A stretch of DNA of 64,000 nt from Roseinatronobacter domitianus (GTDB lineage: Bacteria > Pseudomonadota > Alphaproteobacteria > Rhodobacterales > Rhodobacteraceae), in assembly GCF_023336755.1 (NCBI RefSeq), contig NZ_JALZWP010000003.1, positions 186,001-250,000 on the forward strand, read 5' to 3'. The notes below the pieces were generated by a model that was given only the letters and a program-made list of their open reading frames with translations, did not search any database and was not told where the DNA came from. A program made the position numbers and the translations under genes. The stretch's first letter is position 1, and each line of letters opens with the position of its first letter. Shown piece by piece: positions 44,511-54,412 of the stretch.

Positions 44511-47041
44511 TCCGGGTCGCGTGGAACATTGCCCGGCGCGAGTTGCGCGGCGGCTTGCGCGGGTTCTGGGTATTCCTTGCCTGTCTGGCGCTTGGTGTCG
44601 GCGCGATTGCGGCCATCGGGTCTATTCGCAGCGCGATCGACGCGGGGCTGGAACGCGAGGGCGCGACGCTTCTTGGGGGTGATGCGGAATTGCGCTTCAC
44701 CTACCGCGAGGCGAATGCAGAGGAACGCGCCTTCATCGACGCATTCGCAGCGAGCGTGTCCGAAGTGTATGATTTCCGCTCCATGGCCGTGGGCGGCGTG
44801 GGCGGCGAGGATGCAGAGCGCGCGATCACGCAAGTAAAAGCGGTAGGCAGCGCCTATCCGCTGGTGGGCGAGATGCGGCTCGACCCTCCTTTGCCGTTGT
44901 CGCAAGCTCTGGACGGTGCAAATGGCCTGCCCGGCGGCGTGATGGAACCCATTTTGGCCGACCGTTTGGGGCTGGAGATTGGCGATACCTTCCGCTTGGG
45001 CGTGCAGGATTTTGTCCTGACGGCCCATATCCTGCGCGAACCCGACGGGTTTGGCGGCAATTTCGGATTCGGCCCACGCACGCTGGTGCGCAAGATAGCC
45101 TTGGAAAATGCCGAACTACTAGGGCCGGGCACGCTCTATGAGGTGAACTACCGCCTGCTTTTGCCCGGTGCCGATCTGGACCAAGCGCGCGACATAGCCC
45201 TTGCGGGGCTGGAGGGCGCGGGCGTGCGCTGGCGCGACAGCCGCAACGCCGCGCCACAGGTGCGCCGGGTCATTGACAGGGTGTCGTCTTTCCTTGTGCT
45301 GGTGGGGCTTGCGGGGCTGGCTGTGGGGGGCGTGGGCGTATCCGCCGCCGTGCGCACCTATCTGGACAGCAAGACCAACACCATCGCCACGCTGAAAACG
45401 CTGGGCGCGCAAAGCCGGACCATCTTTACCGTTTACCTTATGCAAATCGGCGTTCTCACCGGGCTGGGGCTTGCCGTGGGGCTGGCGCTGGGGGCGCTTG
45501 TGCCCTTCATTGTCGCGCCCTTGGTCGCGGACCAACTGCCGGTGTCCTTGCAGATTTCGCTCTCGCCCGCGGCCTTGTCCGAAGCCGCCATATACGGCGC
45601 GCTGACCGCGCTTATCTTTACGCTTTGGCCATTGGCGCGCACCGAACATGTGCGCGCGGCGACGATCTTTCGGGGCGCAGCAGAGGCCACGCAAAGCTGG
45701 CCGCGCCTGCCCTATCTGCTGGTGATCGCCGCGCTGGTGGTTGTCCTGGTGCTGATTTCTGCCGCCTTTGCGTCGGTCCCGGCCCTGGCCTTCGCCACGG
45801 CTGGCGGCGTGCTTGGCGCGCTGGTCGTGCTGGCACTGGCGGCCATCGGGGTGCGTGTTTTGGCACGGCGTCTGGCCCGGTCGCGCGCGCTGCGCGGCAA
45901 AACCGCGCTGCGCATGGCAATGGGTGCCATTTCCAACCCGCGTGAGGGCGCGGGCGCGGTTATCCTGTCGCTGGGGCTGGGGCTGACGGTGCTGGCCGCC
46001 GTGGGCCAGATTGACCACAATCTGCGCAACGCCATTGCCACGGACCTGCCCGACCGCGCGCCAAGCTATTTCTTTCTGGATATCCAGAATACGCAGATAG
46101 ACGGGTTTCTGGACCGGCTTGCTCAAGACCCCGATGTGCAAGATGTGCAAACCGCGCCCATGCTGCGCGGTGTTGTGACCGCGCTGAACGGCATCCCGGC
46201 GCGCGAGCATCCGAATTCTGGCCATTGGGTGCTGCGCGGGGATCGCGGCGTGTCATATTCCGCCAACCTGCCAGAGGGGGCAACCCTGACCGCTGGCGAA
46301 TGGTGGGCGCCCGACTATGCCGGCCCGCCCCTGATAAGTTTCGCGCAGGAAGAAGCCGACGAACTGGGCCTGAGCTTGGGCGACACTGTCACCGTCAATG
46401 TGCTGGGGCGCGAGATCACCGCCACCATCGCCAGCCTGCGCGAGGTCGATTTTTCGACCGGCGGCATAGGGTTCGTGATGGTCATGTCACCCATGCCGAT
46501 CTCTGCCGCGCCGCACACGCATATTGCCACCGTTTACGCGGCAGAAGCCGCAGAGGGCGCGATCCTGCGCGATCTGTCCAACTTGTTTCCCAATGTCACC
46601 GCCATTCGTGTTCGGGAAGCGGCGGAACGGGTGACAGAGGCGCTGTCGACCATGGCCACCGCCACAAGCTACGCGGCCTTGGCCACTTTGCTTACAGGTT
46701 TTGTCGTGCTGATCGGCGCGGCTGCGGCGGGTGAACGCGCGCGCGTGTTCGAAGCGGCGGTGATGAAAACCCTTGGCGCAAGCCGCGCCGCTATCCTGAC
46801 CAGCTTTGCGCTACGCTCTGCGCTGATGGGGGCGGCGGCAGGGATCGTGGCGCTGGGGGCTGGCGCGCTGGCCAGTTGGGCAGTTATGCGCTTCGTGATG
46901 GAAAGCACTTACCGGTTCGAACCGTATTCGGCATTGGGCATCATCGCGGGTGGCGTCATTGCCACGCTGATCGCCGGTTTGCTATTCGCGCTGCGGCCCT
47001 TGGGCGCGCGGCCCGCAGGAATTCTGCGGGCACAGGACTAA
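44507..47041 (+). CDS. FtsX-like ABC permease (YbbP family)
   Basis: 844 residues with two FtsX-type units. Predicted helices lie near 16-36, 255-285, 305-350 and 400-450, and a second group near 705-735, 755-790 and 805-830. Large extracytoplasmic domains lie between (about 40-250 and 505-700). VGGVGVSAAVRTYLDSKTN and AGERARVFEAAVMKTLGASR near 275-292 and 735-755 are the conserved coupling loops of this family. Partner of the overlapping ATPase gene. The size and duplication match YbbP of the tesA locus. Confidence 0.9.
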   Translation: MIRVAWNIARRELRGGLRGFWVFLACLALGVGAIAAIGSIRSAIDAGLEREGATLLGGDAELRFTYREANAEERAFIDAFAASVSEVYDFRSMAVGGVGGEDAERAITQVKAVGSAYPLVGEMRLDPPLPLSQALDGANGLPGGVMEPILADRLGLEIGDTFRLGVQDFVLTAHILREPDGFGGNFGFGPRTLVRKIALENAELLGPGTLYEVNYRLLLPGADLDQARDIALAGLEGAGVRWRDSRNAAPQVRRVIDRVSSFLVLVGLAGLAVGGVGVSAAVRTYLDSKTNTIATLKTLGAQSRTIFTVYLMQIGVLTGLGLAVGLALGALVPFIVAPLVADQLPVSLQISLSPAALSEAAIYGALTALIFTLWPLARTEHVRAATIFRGAAEATQSWPRLPYLLVIAALVVVLVLISAAFASVPALAFATAGGVLGALVVLALAAIGVRVLARRLARSRALRGKTALRMAMGAISNPREGAGAVILSLGLGLTVLAAVGQIDHNLRNAIATDLPDRAPSYFFLDIQNTQIDGFLDRLAQDPDVQDVQTAPMLRGVVTALNGIPAREHPNSGHWVLRGDRGVSYSANLPEGATLTAGEWWAPDYAGPPLISFAQEEADELGLSLGDTVTVNVLGREITATIASLREVDFSTGGIGFVMVMSPMPISAAPHTHIATVYAAEAAEGAILRDLSNLFPNVTAIRVREAAERVTEALSTMATATSYAALATLLTGFVVLIGAAAAGERARVFEAAVMKTLGASRAAILTSFALRSALMGAAAGIVALGAGALASWAVMRFVMESTYRFEPYSALGIIAGGVIATLIAGLLFALRPLGARPAGILRAQD

Positions 47042-47066
47042 GCATCTGCGGGCAATCGCGGATCGA

Positions 47067-48983
47067 TCAAGCTGTCAGTGCCTGCGCGCTTTCGCCCAGC
47101 ACTGACAGCACCTTCTCGACAATCTGCGGCGCGTTCATGGCGGCCACGTCGTACATCGCCGCCGGGCTGGCTTGGTCGATGAAGGTGTCGGGCAACACCA
47201 TGGAGCGGAATTTCAGCCCATGGTCAAACACGCCTTCCTCTGCCAGAAGCTGCGCAACGTGGCTGCCGAAGCCGCCGACAGCGCCTTCCTCTATGGTGAT
47301 TAGCGCCTCGTGGTCGCGCGCAAGGCCAAGGATCATTTCGCGATCCAGCGGCTTTGCAAAGCGCGCATCGGCCACGGTTGGGGTAATGCCTTTGGCGGCC
47401 AGCGCCTCGCAGGCTTTCAGCACCTCGCCCAGACGCGTGCCAAAAGACAGGATCGCCACGCGGCTGCCTTGCTGGATCATCCGGCCCTTGCCAATCTCCA
47501 GCGGGATGCCACGTTCTGGCATCTCAACGCCCTCGCCTTCGCCGCGCGGATAGCGAAAGGCGATGGGGCCTTCGTCGTGCGCCACGGCGGTGGCGACCAT
47601 ATGGACCAGTTCCGCTTCGTCCGCAGCCGCCATAACGGTGAACCCCGGCAGGTTGGCCAGATAGGCTACATCGAAACTGCCCGCATGGGTCGCGCCATCC
47701 GCGCCGACAAGCCCCGCCCGGTCGATGGCAAAGCGCACCGGCAGGCGTTGAATGGCCACGTCATGCACGACCTGATCGTAGCCGCGTTGCAGGAATGTCG
47801 AATACATCGCGCAAAACGGTTTCATGCCGCCAGCGGCCAGCCCGGCGCAGAAAGTCACGCCATGTTGCTCGGCAATCGCCACGTCGAACATGCGGTCCGG
47901 GTGCGCCTTGGCGAACAGGTCCAACCCCGTGCCATCGGGCATGGCCGCCGTGACGGCCACGATCTTGTCATCGCGTCCGGCCTCGTCAATCAAAGCCTGC
48001 GCAAAAACTTTGGTGTAGCTGGGGGCGTTGGGCGCGGCTTTTTGCTGCTTGCCCGTGACCATGTCGAACTTGGCGCGGGCATGGCCGCGATCCTCGGCAT
48101 CTTCGGCCGGGGCATAGCCCTTGCCCTTCTTGGTCAGCACATGGATCAGCACAGGTTCATCGGCACGCGCCTGAAGCGTCCGCAGAACCCACAAAAGCTG
48201 GTCCAGATCATGCCCGTCGATGGGGCCGATGTAATTGAAGCCCAACTCCTCGAACAAGGTGCCGCCAACGGTCGCGTGTTTCAGCAAATCCTTGGCGCGG
48301 CGCGCGCCTTCCTGAATCGGGCCGGGCATGAAGGACAAAGCCCCCTTTACCGCGTGTTTCAGGTCTTGCACCGGACGGTCGGCGTAAATGCGCGACAGAT
48401 AGCTGGACATGGCGCCGGTGGGCGGCGCGATGGACATTTCATTGTCGTTGAGGATAACGAACAGCCGTTTGCCCAGATGGCCCGCGTTGTTCAGCGCCTC
48501 ATAGGCCATGCCCGCGCTGATGGCACCGTCGCCGATGACCGCAATCGCGTCGCCAAGCGCCGGGTCGGGCGTGCCGCCAAGGTCGCGCGCCATGGTAAAG
48601 CCCAAGGCGGCGGAAATACTGGTCGAACTATGCGCCGCGCCGAACGGGTCATAGGGCGATTCCGACCGTTTGGTGAAACCCGACAGTCCGTTTTCTTGCC
48701 GCAAGCTGCGCATTCGGTCGCGACGGCCCGTCAGAATCTTATGCGGGTAGCATTGATGCGATACATCCCAGATCAGCCGGTCGCGGGGCGTGTCGAACAC
48801 CGCATGCAGGGCAACAGTCAGTTCCACCACGCCAAGCCCTGCGCCCAAGTGACCGCCGGTTTCAGACACGGTCGAGATGGTTTCTGCACGCAATTCGTCG
48901 GCCACTTGCCGCAACTGCGCATCGGTCATGCCGCGCAAATCGGCGGGGCTGCGGACCTTGTCCAGAAGGGGCGTGTCAGGCAT
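47067..48983 (-). CDS. dxs: 1-deoxy-D-xylulose-5-phosphate synthase
   Basis: 638 residues from ATG 48983; a longer frame runs into ispA. Thiamine-diphosphate motif [18 protein letters not shown] near 150-167, the [14 protein letters not shown] segment, [13 protein letters not shown], and the pyrimidine-domain text [18 protein letters not shown] are all in DXS order. It condenses pyruvate and glyceraldehyde-3-phosphate in the first step of the non-mevalonate isoprenoid pathway. It follows ispA on the same strand by 31 bases, grouping two steps of isoprenoid synthesis. Confidence 0.96.
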   Translation of the reverse strand: MPDTPLLDKVRSPADLRGMTDAQLRQVADELRAETISTVSETGGHLGAGLGVVELTVALHAVFDTPRDRLIWDVSHQCYPHKILTGRRDRMRSLRQENGLSGFTKRSESPYDPFGAAHSSTSISAALGFTMARDLGGTPDPALGDAIAVIGDGAISAGMAYEALNNAGHLGKRLFVILNDNEMSIAPPTGAMSSYLSRIYADRPVQDLKHAVKGALSFMPGPIQEGARRAKDLLKHATVGGTLFEELGFNYIGPIDGHDLDQLLWVLRTLQARADEPVLIHVLTKKGKGYAPAEDAEDRGHARAKFDMVTGKQQKAAPNAPSYTKVFAQALIDEAGRDDKIVAVTAAMPDGTGLDLFAKAHPDRMFDVAIAEQHGVTFCAGLAAGGMKPFCAMYSTFLQRGYDQVVHDVAIQRLPVRFAIDRAGLVGADGATHAGSFDVAYLANLPGFTVMAAADEAELVHMVATAVAHDEGPIAFRYPRGEGEGVEMPERGIPLEIGKGRMIQQGSRVAILSFGTRLGEVLKACEALAAKGITPTVADARFAKPLDREMILGLARDHEALITIEEGAVGGFGSHVAQLLAEEGVFDHGLKFRSMVLPDTFIDQASPAAMYDVAAMNAPQIVEKVLSVLGESAQALTA

Positions 48984-49014
48984 GGGCTTTGGTCCTTGGC
49001 ATGCGCGCAGAAGG

Positions 49015-49890
49015 TTACGCCTTGCGGGCAATAACGAATTGGGCGGCGTCTCGCAATATATCGGCCTGCGAGCCATAGGGGGCAAGGGCATCCTGTGCAT
49101 GCGCGACCAACTGGCGCGCACGCGCCTTGGCGCCGTCGACCCCAAGCAGAGAGACGAATGTCGCCTTACCCGCCGCCATGTCCTTTTGCAGGCGTTTACC
49201 GGCGAGCGCGGCGTCACCTTCTATGTCCAGCAAGTCGTCAGCGATCTGGAAAGCCAGCCCCAGCGCCTGCGCATAGGCCGCAAGCGGTGCGGTGTCGGCC
49301 CCAGCCATGCGCGCGCCAGCACAGGCGGACCATTCGATCAGCGCGCCTGTCTTGCCGCGTTGCAACTCGGTGATCGCGTCCAGATCCAGCGGCGATGCGG
49401 CGGATTCGGCCGCAATATCCAGCGCCTGCCCCAGCACCATACCCGCCCCGCCAGAGGCATGGGCCAGCGATACCAACAGCGCCAGACGACCGGCATCGGT
49501 GGGCGCGGCATCGTCCCGCGCCAGCAGCCCGAAGGCCAGCGTTTGAAGCGCGTCGCCCGTCAGGATAGCAGTCGCGTCGTCCCATTTCACATGCACCGTG
49601 GGCTGGCCGCGCCGCAGATCATCGTCATCCATCGCGGGCAAGTCATCATGCACCAGCGAATAGGCGTGGATCGCTTCGATCGCGGCAGCGCTGGCGATCG
49701 CGTGTTCCGGCCCGATCCCGTGCAATCGCGCGCTTTCCAGCACCAGAAATCCGCGCAGCTTCTTGCCACCCCTTGCCGCATAAGCCATCGCATCACGCAC
49801 CATACTGGGCGGAAGGGTCGCGATCTCAACTTGCAACCGCGCTTCGACCCTGTCGGCGGCGGCACTTAACGCAGTGGGAAAGGCACTCAT
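49015..49890 (-). CDS. ispA: Farnesyl/geranyl diphosphate synthase (short-chain prenyltransferase)
   Basis: 291 residues. First Asp-rich motif [14 protein letters not shown] starting at residue 82 and second Asp-rich motif DDLLDIEGD near 218. [10 protein letters not shown] near 41-50 supplies the IPP-binding residues. It condenses IPP with DMAPP and GPP to make FPP. Its start overlaps the xseB stop (ATGA), and dxs follows, a classic arrangement. Confidence 0.93.
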   Translation of the reverse strand: MSAFPTALSAAADRVEARLQVEIATLPPSMVRDAMAYAARGGKKLRGFLVLESARLHGIGPEHAIASAAAIEAIHAYSLVHDDLPAMDDDDLRRGQPTVHVKWDDATAILTGDALQTLAFGLLARDDAAPTDAGRLALLVSLAHASGGAGMVLGQALDIAAESAASPLDLDAITELQRGKTGALIEWSACAGARMAGADTAPLAAYAQALGLAFQIADDLLDIEGDAALAGKRLQKDMAAGKATFVSLLGVDGAKARARQLVAHAQDALAPYGSQADILRDAAQFVIARKA

Positions 49891-50126
49891 GGATTGAACG
49901 GCTCTGTGCCCTTTGGGCTGCCGTCTTCGGCCAGCCGGATCGCTTCAACCCGCATCTGCGCCGCTTGCAGCCGCGCCTCGCAATGCGCTTTCAGCTTTGC
50001 GCCGCGTTCATACAACGTGATAGAGTCCTCCAAGGGCACATCGCCGCGTTCCAGCCGGGTGACAACCTGCTCCAACTCTGCCAAGGCGGCCTCGAAGCTC
50101 ATCTCGTCAATCGGGGTGTCGCTCAT
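49887..50126 (-). CDS. xseB: Exodeoxyribonuclease VII small subunit
   Basis: 79 residues. The short helical family signature is clear: FEAALAELEQVVTRLERGD near 11-29, followed by LEDSITLYERGAKLKAHCEARL. It pairs with XseA (not in this window) in a single-strand exonuclease. It overlaps ispA (ATGA) downstream and the deacetylase-like gene upstream by four bases, so three genes are coupled. Confidence 0.92.
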   Translation of the reverse strand: MSDTPIDEMSFEAALAELEQVVTRLERGDVPLEDSITLYERGAKLKAHCEARLQAAQMRVEAIRLAEDGSPKGTEPFNP

Positions 50127-51058
50127 GCGCTGCGCTCCATCAGAACCTTGACATGCGCCGCGACCGAGCGGCCCAACGCGGGCAGGGCATAGCCGCCTTC
50201 CAGCACGGAAACCAGCCGCCCATCAGCATGTTTCGCCGCCAAGTCGCATAAAGCGCCCGTGACCCATGCGAAATCATCTTCCAGCAGGTCTAGCTGTGCC
50301 AGCGGGTCATCCCGATGCGCGTCGAACCCGGCAGAGACAATGACCAGTTCCGGCGCGAAACGGTCCAGTTGGGGCAAGACAATATCTTCATAGATGCGCC
50401 GGAAAGCTGCGCCATCGGTGCCCGGCTTCAGTGGCACGTTCATGACGTTGCCATGCGCGCCGGTTTCATCCGCATTGCCGGTGCCCGGCCAAAGCGGCAT
50501 CTGGTGGCTGGAGATGAACAGCGCCCGGCTTTCGTCCCACAGCAGGTCTTGCGTGCCGTTGCCGTGGTGCACGTCGAAATCCACCACCGCGACACGGGTC
50601 AGCCCATGCATCTGCATCGCGTATTTTGCAGCAATCGCGGCCGTGCCGAACAGGCAAAAGCCCATGGGTTTTTCCGTTTCGGCATGGTGGCCCGGCGGGC
50701 GCATGGCGACAAAGGCATTGCCACCCTGCGCGCCCATGACCCGGTCCACCGCCGCGCAAGCCCCGCCCACTGCACGCAAGGCCGCCTGCATGGACATGTT
50801 GGACACATGCGTGTCAGCGTCGAGCTGGTAGATACCCGCCGCGGGCAACGCGCGGCGAATGCGGTCGATATAGGCTTGCGGATGGCATAGGCGCACGCGC
50901 TCTTCGGTGGCAAGCGGTGCGGATTGGCGATCAAGCGCGTCGAATTCCCGCGCGGCCAGAGCGTCTGCAATCGCGGCCAGCCGCGCGGGCGCTTCGGGAT
51001 GGCCGGGCGGGGTCTGGTGCGCCTCACCATCGGCATGGGTATAAAATGCAGTTGTCAT
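50123..51058 (-). CDS. Histone-deacetylase-family (acetoin utilisation/APAH-like) hydrolase
   Basis: 311 residues. HDAC-fold motifs: TPPGHPEAPARL at the N-terminus, RPPGHHAE near 119-126, VVDFDVHHGNGTQ near 153-165 (zinc-binding Asp/His), SSHQMPLWPGTG, VSAGFDAHRDDPL (second zinc Asp) and LEGGYAL. It is a zinc-dependent deacetylase of class II type, probably acting on acetylated polyamines or proteins; no specific substrate can be read. First gene of the xseB-ispA-dxs operon, a position conserved among Rhodobacterales. Confidence 0.87.
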   Translation of the reverse strand: MTTAFYTHADGEAHQTPPGHPEAPARLAAIADALAAREFDALDRQSAPLATEERVRLCHPQAYIDRIRRALPAAGIYQLDADTHVSNMSMQAALRAVGGACAAVDRVMGAQGGNAFVAMRPPGHHAETEKPMGFCLFGTAAIAAKYAMQMHGLTRVAVVDFDVHHGNGTQDLLWDESRALFISSHQMPLWPGTGNADETGAHGNVMNVPLKPGTDGAAFRRIYEDIVLPQLDRFAPELVIVSAGFDAHRDDPLAQLDLLEDDFAWVTGALCDLAAKHADGRLVSVLEGGYALPALGRSVAAHVKVLMERSA

Positions 51059-51173
51059 GCCTTGGACGGTATTCGATCAAGGTCTGAGGGGGAAGTGCAA
51101 TTTCCATGCCCGCGCCGCTTGTCGCAGCGGTGGGCTTGGGGCAAGCTGCGTCAAAGCCCGAATTGGACATGCC

Positions 51174-52646
51174 ATGACCCTTGCCGATATCCAGACCCCG
51201 CCTGTTGCGCCGCACAACACCTTTACCGATCCCGATGCGGCGGTGGCAAAGCTGGAGGCTCTCTATCAAGAGGCGACGCAATTCCTGATTGCGGCGTTCA
51301 ACGATCTTGCCAAGGGGGCCAGCCCGCAAGGCCGCTATCGGGCATTCTACCCCGAGATCCGTTTTGTCACGACGCGGTTTGACAAGGTGGATTCGCGCCT
51401 GAGCTTTGGCCATGTCGCGGAACCCGGCGAATATGCCACCACGGTCACGCGGCCCGACCTGTTTCGCCATTACTTGCGCCAGCAGATCGCGCTTTTGATG
51501 GAAAATCATGGCATGCCCGTCAGCATCGGCCCCTCTGCCACTCCGATCCCGCTACATTTCGCAATGGCCGGGCGCGGTGACGTAGCCTTGCCAGAGGGCG
51601 GCGAGATGGCGCTGTCCTTGCGGGACGTGTTCGATGTGCCTGATCTGGACACCACGAATGACGACATCGTCAATGGCGACCGGGTGCGCAACGCCGATGG
51701 GTCGCTGCCTCTTGCGCTGTTTACCGCGCAGCGCGTCGATTACTCGCTGGCGCGGCTGGCGCATTACACCGCCACCACGCCAGAGCATTTCCAGAACCAT
51801 ATCCTGTTCACAAACTACCAGTTCTATGTCGATGAATTCGAAGCCTTCGCCCGCGAGATGCTGCGCGACCCCGACAGCGGCTATACCGCCTTTGTCGCCC
51901 CCGGTGATGCGGTCATCACCCAGCCGGATGGCGTTATCCCCCCCCTGCCCCGCCTGCCGCAAATGCCGACCTATCATCTGAAACGCGCCAAGGGCGCGGG
52001 CATCACGCTGGTCAATATCGGGGTTGGCCCCTCGAACGCGAAAACCGCGACCGATCATATTGCCGTCTTGCGTCCTCATGCCTGGTTGATGGTTGGCCAT
52101 TGCGCGGGGCTGCGCAACTCTCAGGCCTTGGGCGATTTCGTACTGGCGCATGCATATTTGCGCGAGGATAATGTGCTGGATGCCGACCTGCCCGTCTGGG
52201 TGCCAATCCCAGCTTTGGCCGAAATACAGATCGCGCTGCAAGACGCCGTGGCACAGGTCACGCAACTGGACGGGTACGGGCTGAAGCAGATCATGCGCAC
52301 CGGCACTGTCGCCACCATTGACAACCGCAACTGGGAATTGCGCGATCAATCCGGCCCGGTGCAGCGATTGTCACAATCCCGCGCGATTGCCCTGGACATG
52401 GAAAGCGCCACGATTGCGGCCAATGGGTTCCGCTTCCGGGTGCCTTATGGCACGCTTCTATGCGTGTCCGACAAGCCTCTGCACGGCGAGTTGAAGCTGC
52501 CCGGCATGGCATCCAGCTTCTACAAAGCACAGGTCGCGCGACATTTGCAAATCGGGATTCGCGCCATGGAATTGCTGCGTGACATGCCGCTGGAGCGTAT
52601 TCACAGCCGGAAACTGCGCAGCTTCAGCGAAACGGCGTTTTTGTAA
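51174..52646 (+). CDS. amn: AMP nucleosidase
   Basis: 490 residues from ATG 51174; an upstream GTG/TTG extension is not family-like. N-terminal AMN domain (YQEATQFLIAAFNDLAKG, GRYRAFYPEIRFVT) and a C-terminal nucleoside-phosphorylase-like domain with VNIGVGPSNAKTATDHIAVL, MVGHCAGLRNSQALGDFVLA and ALDMESATIAANGFRF. It cleaves AMP to adenine and ribose-5-phosphate and controls adenylate pools. Divergent from the deacetylase gene. Confidence 0.94.
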   Translation: MTLADIQTPPVAPHNTFTDPDAAVAKLEALYQEATQFLIAAFNDLAKGASPQGRYRAFYPEIRFVTTRFDKVDSRLSFGHVAEPGEYATTVTRPDLFRHYLRQQIALLMENHGMPVSIGPSATPIPLHFAMAGRGDVALPEGGEMALSLRDVFDVPDLDTTNDDIVNGDRVRNADGSLPLALFTAQRVDYSLARLAHYTATTPEHFQNHILFTNYQFYVDEFEAFAREMLRDPDSGYTAFVAPGDAVITQPDGVIPPLPRLPQMPTYHLKRAKGAGITLVNIGVGPSNAKTATDHIAVLRPHAWLMVGHCAGLRNSQALGDFVLAHAYLREDNVLDADLPVWVPIPALAEIQIALQDAVAQVTQLDGYGLKQIMRTGTVATIDNRNWELRDQSGPVQRLSQSRAIALDMESATIAANGFRFRVPYGTLLCVSDKPLHGELKLPGMASSFYKAQVARHLQIGIRAMELLRDMPLERIHSRKLRSFSETAFL

Positions 52647-52830
52647 CCATCAGTCGATATTTGGCCCGCCCATCGCCGGAACACGCGGGTTTCTGGCATT
52701 TTTCCACTGGAAAAGGTGCTTTTGCGGGGTTCAAGGAATTGTCACCACCCGTAAAACAAGGCTAGATGCGCATCGCAAAACAGTTCACAGCGGTGCGAGC
52801 GAGACCGCCAAACTTATGCAGGAGAGACGA

Positions 52831-53121
52831 ATGACCGCGAAACCGATGACCAAAACCCAGCTTGTCGCCGCCCTGGCAGAAGAGATGGACGCCGACAAGA
52901 AAACCGCAAATGCCGCGCTGGACGCGATTTCCGCGCTGGTCATGCGCGAGGTTGCGGCCGGTGGTGCTGTCACGCTGCCCGGCATTGGCAAGGTCATGTG
53001 CCGCGCCCGCCCAGAGCGTCAGGTCCGGAACCCCGCCACGGGCGAAACCATGACCAAAGAAGCCGACCGCGCCGTAAAGGTGACGATCGCCAAGGCTCTG
53101 AAAGACGCCGTCAACAGCTAA
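52831..53121 (+). CDS. HU/IHF-family DNA-binding protein
   Basis: 96 residues from ATG 52831 with AGGAGAG upstream. The bacterial histone-like pattern is present (MTKTQLVAALAEEMDADKKT near 6-25, LPGIGKVMCRARPERQVRNP in the arm region), but the arm is closer to the phage and alphaproteobacterial HU-like subgroup than to canonical HupB. It binds and bends DNA in the nucleoid. A dedicated 184-bp upstream gap likely holds its promoter. Confidence 0.85.
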   Translation: MTAKPMTKTQLVAALAEEMDADKKTANAALDAISALVMREVAAGGAVTLPGIGKVMCRARPERQVRNPATGETMTKEADRAVKVTIAKALKDAVNS

Positions 53122-53242
53122 GGGCTGCGACAATCTGAAAGGCGGGCCTGCGCAAGCGGTCCGCCTTTTGCCTGCGCGCAAGCAAACTCTGGCCAAGTTC
53201 AGGGTCGCGGTCTAACCTCTCATCCAAACGGGAGGAATTGAC

Positions 53243-54412
53243 ATGGCACAAGCGCAGATCGTGGGCTGGTCCCACACCGCCTTCGGCAAATCAGAGGCCG
53301 AGACCACCGAAGCCCTGATAGCCCAAGCCCTCGCCCCTGCGCTGGAACATGCGGGCATTGGCGCGGAAGATGTCGATGGCATTTTTGTGGGCGTCTACAA
53401 CAACGGATTTTCCCGCCAAGACTTTCAAGGCGCGCTTGTCGCCATGGCGGACGAACGTTTCGCCCATACCCCTGCCACGCGCTATGAAAATGCCTGCGCC
53501 ACCGGGTCAGCCGCCCTGCATGGCGCGATGGATTTCATCGAATCCGGGCGCGGGCGCATTGCGCTGGTGGTGGGCGCTGAAAAGATGACCGCCACCCCTA
53601 TTGCCGAGGTGGGCGACATTCTGCTGGGGGCAAGCTACCGCGCCGAGGAAGCCGAGGTTGATGGCGGGTTCGCGGGCCTGTTTGGGCAGATCGCGGCCAG
53701 CTATTTCCAACGCTACGGCGACAAATCGGAAGAGCTGGCCATGATCGCCGCCAAGAACCACGCCAACGGCATGGCCAACCCGCTGGCCCATATGCGCAAA
53801 CCCTTTGATGTGGCGTTCTGCAACACCGTATCGGACAAGAACCCGCGCGTGGCGGGCCCGCTGCGACGCACCGATTGCTCGCTTGTCAGCGATGGGGCGG
53901 CAGTGCTGGTGCTGGCGGATGCGGACACGGCTGCTGGCCTGAACCGGGCGATTTCCTTTCGCGCACGCGCCCATGCGAATGACATCATGGCCCTGTCGCG
54001 CCGCGATGTGCTGGAGTTCAAAGGCGCGCGGCTGGCGTGGGGCCGCGCGCTGGCCGATGCGGGTGTCACGCTCGATGACCTGTCGCTTGTCGAATCGCAT
54101 GACTGCTTCACGATTGCCGAACTGCTGGAATATGAAGCCATGGGGCTGGCAGAACCGGGCCAAGGCGGCCGCGTCATCCGCGAGGGGATTACCGCCAAGG
54201 ACGGGCGCTTGCCGGTGAACCCCTCTGGTGGGCTGAAATCCAAGGGCCACCCGATTGGCGCGACCGGCGTGTCGATGCATGTGATGGCCGCGCAACAACT
54301 GACGCATGACGCGGGCGACATGCAGATACCGGGCGCCAGTATGGCAGGCGTGTTCAACATGGGCGGGGCGGCTGTGACGAACTATGTTTCGATCATGGAG
54401 CGGGTGAAGTGA
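53243..54412 (+). CDS. Thiolase-family acyltransferase (SCP-x-like acetyl-CoA acetyltransferase)
   Basis: 389 residues with GGAGG upstream. The reactive Cys lies in YENACATGSAAL near 83-94, the second catalytic region is SHDCFTIAELLEYE (near 286-299), and GGLKSKGHPIGATG carries the C-terminal His. Lack of the usual CxG active-site motif at the end places it in the SCP-x/nonspecific-lipid-transfer thiolase group. It should cleave or condense an acyl-CoA. Coupled to an acyl-CoA synthetase gene (GTGA overlap). Confidence 0.82.
   Translation: MAQAQIVGWSHTAFGKSEAETTEALIAQALAPALEHAGIGAEDVDGIFVGVYNNGFSRQDFQGALVAMADERFAHTPATRYENACATGSAALHGAMDFIESGRGRIALVVGAEKMTATPIAEVGDILLGASYRAEEAEVDGGFAGLFGQIAASYFQRYGDKSEELAMIAAKNHANGMANPLAHMRKPFDVAFCNTVSDKNPRVAGPLRRTDCSLVSDGAAVLVLADADTAAGLNRAISFRARAHANDIMALSRRDVLEFKGARLAWGRALADAGVTLDDLSLVESHDCFTIAELLEYEAMGLAEPGQGGRVIREGITAKDGRLPVNPSGGLKSKGHPIGATGVSMHVMAAQQLTHDAGDMQIPGASMAGVFNMGGAAVTNYVSIMERVK

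Noticed and set aside
45119-46225. 368-residue minus-strand open frame
   Set aside because: Arg/Gln/His-rich shadow of the FtsX-like permease.
47310-49034. 574-residue plus-strand open frame
   Set aside because: Lies antisense to dxs in a high-GC region; the composition (Arg/Ala/Gly/Gln/His-rich, no domain) is that of a shadow frame.
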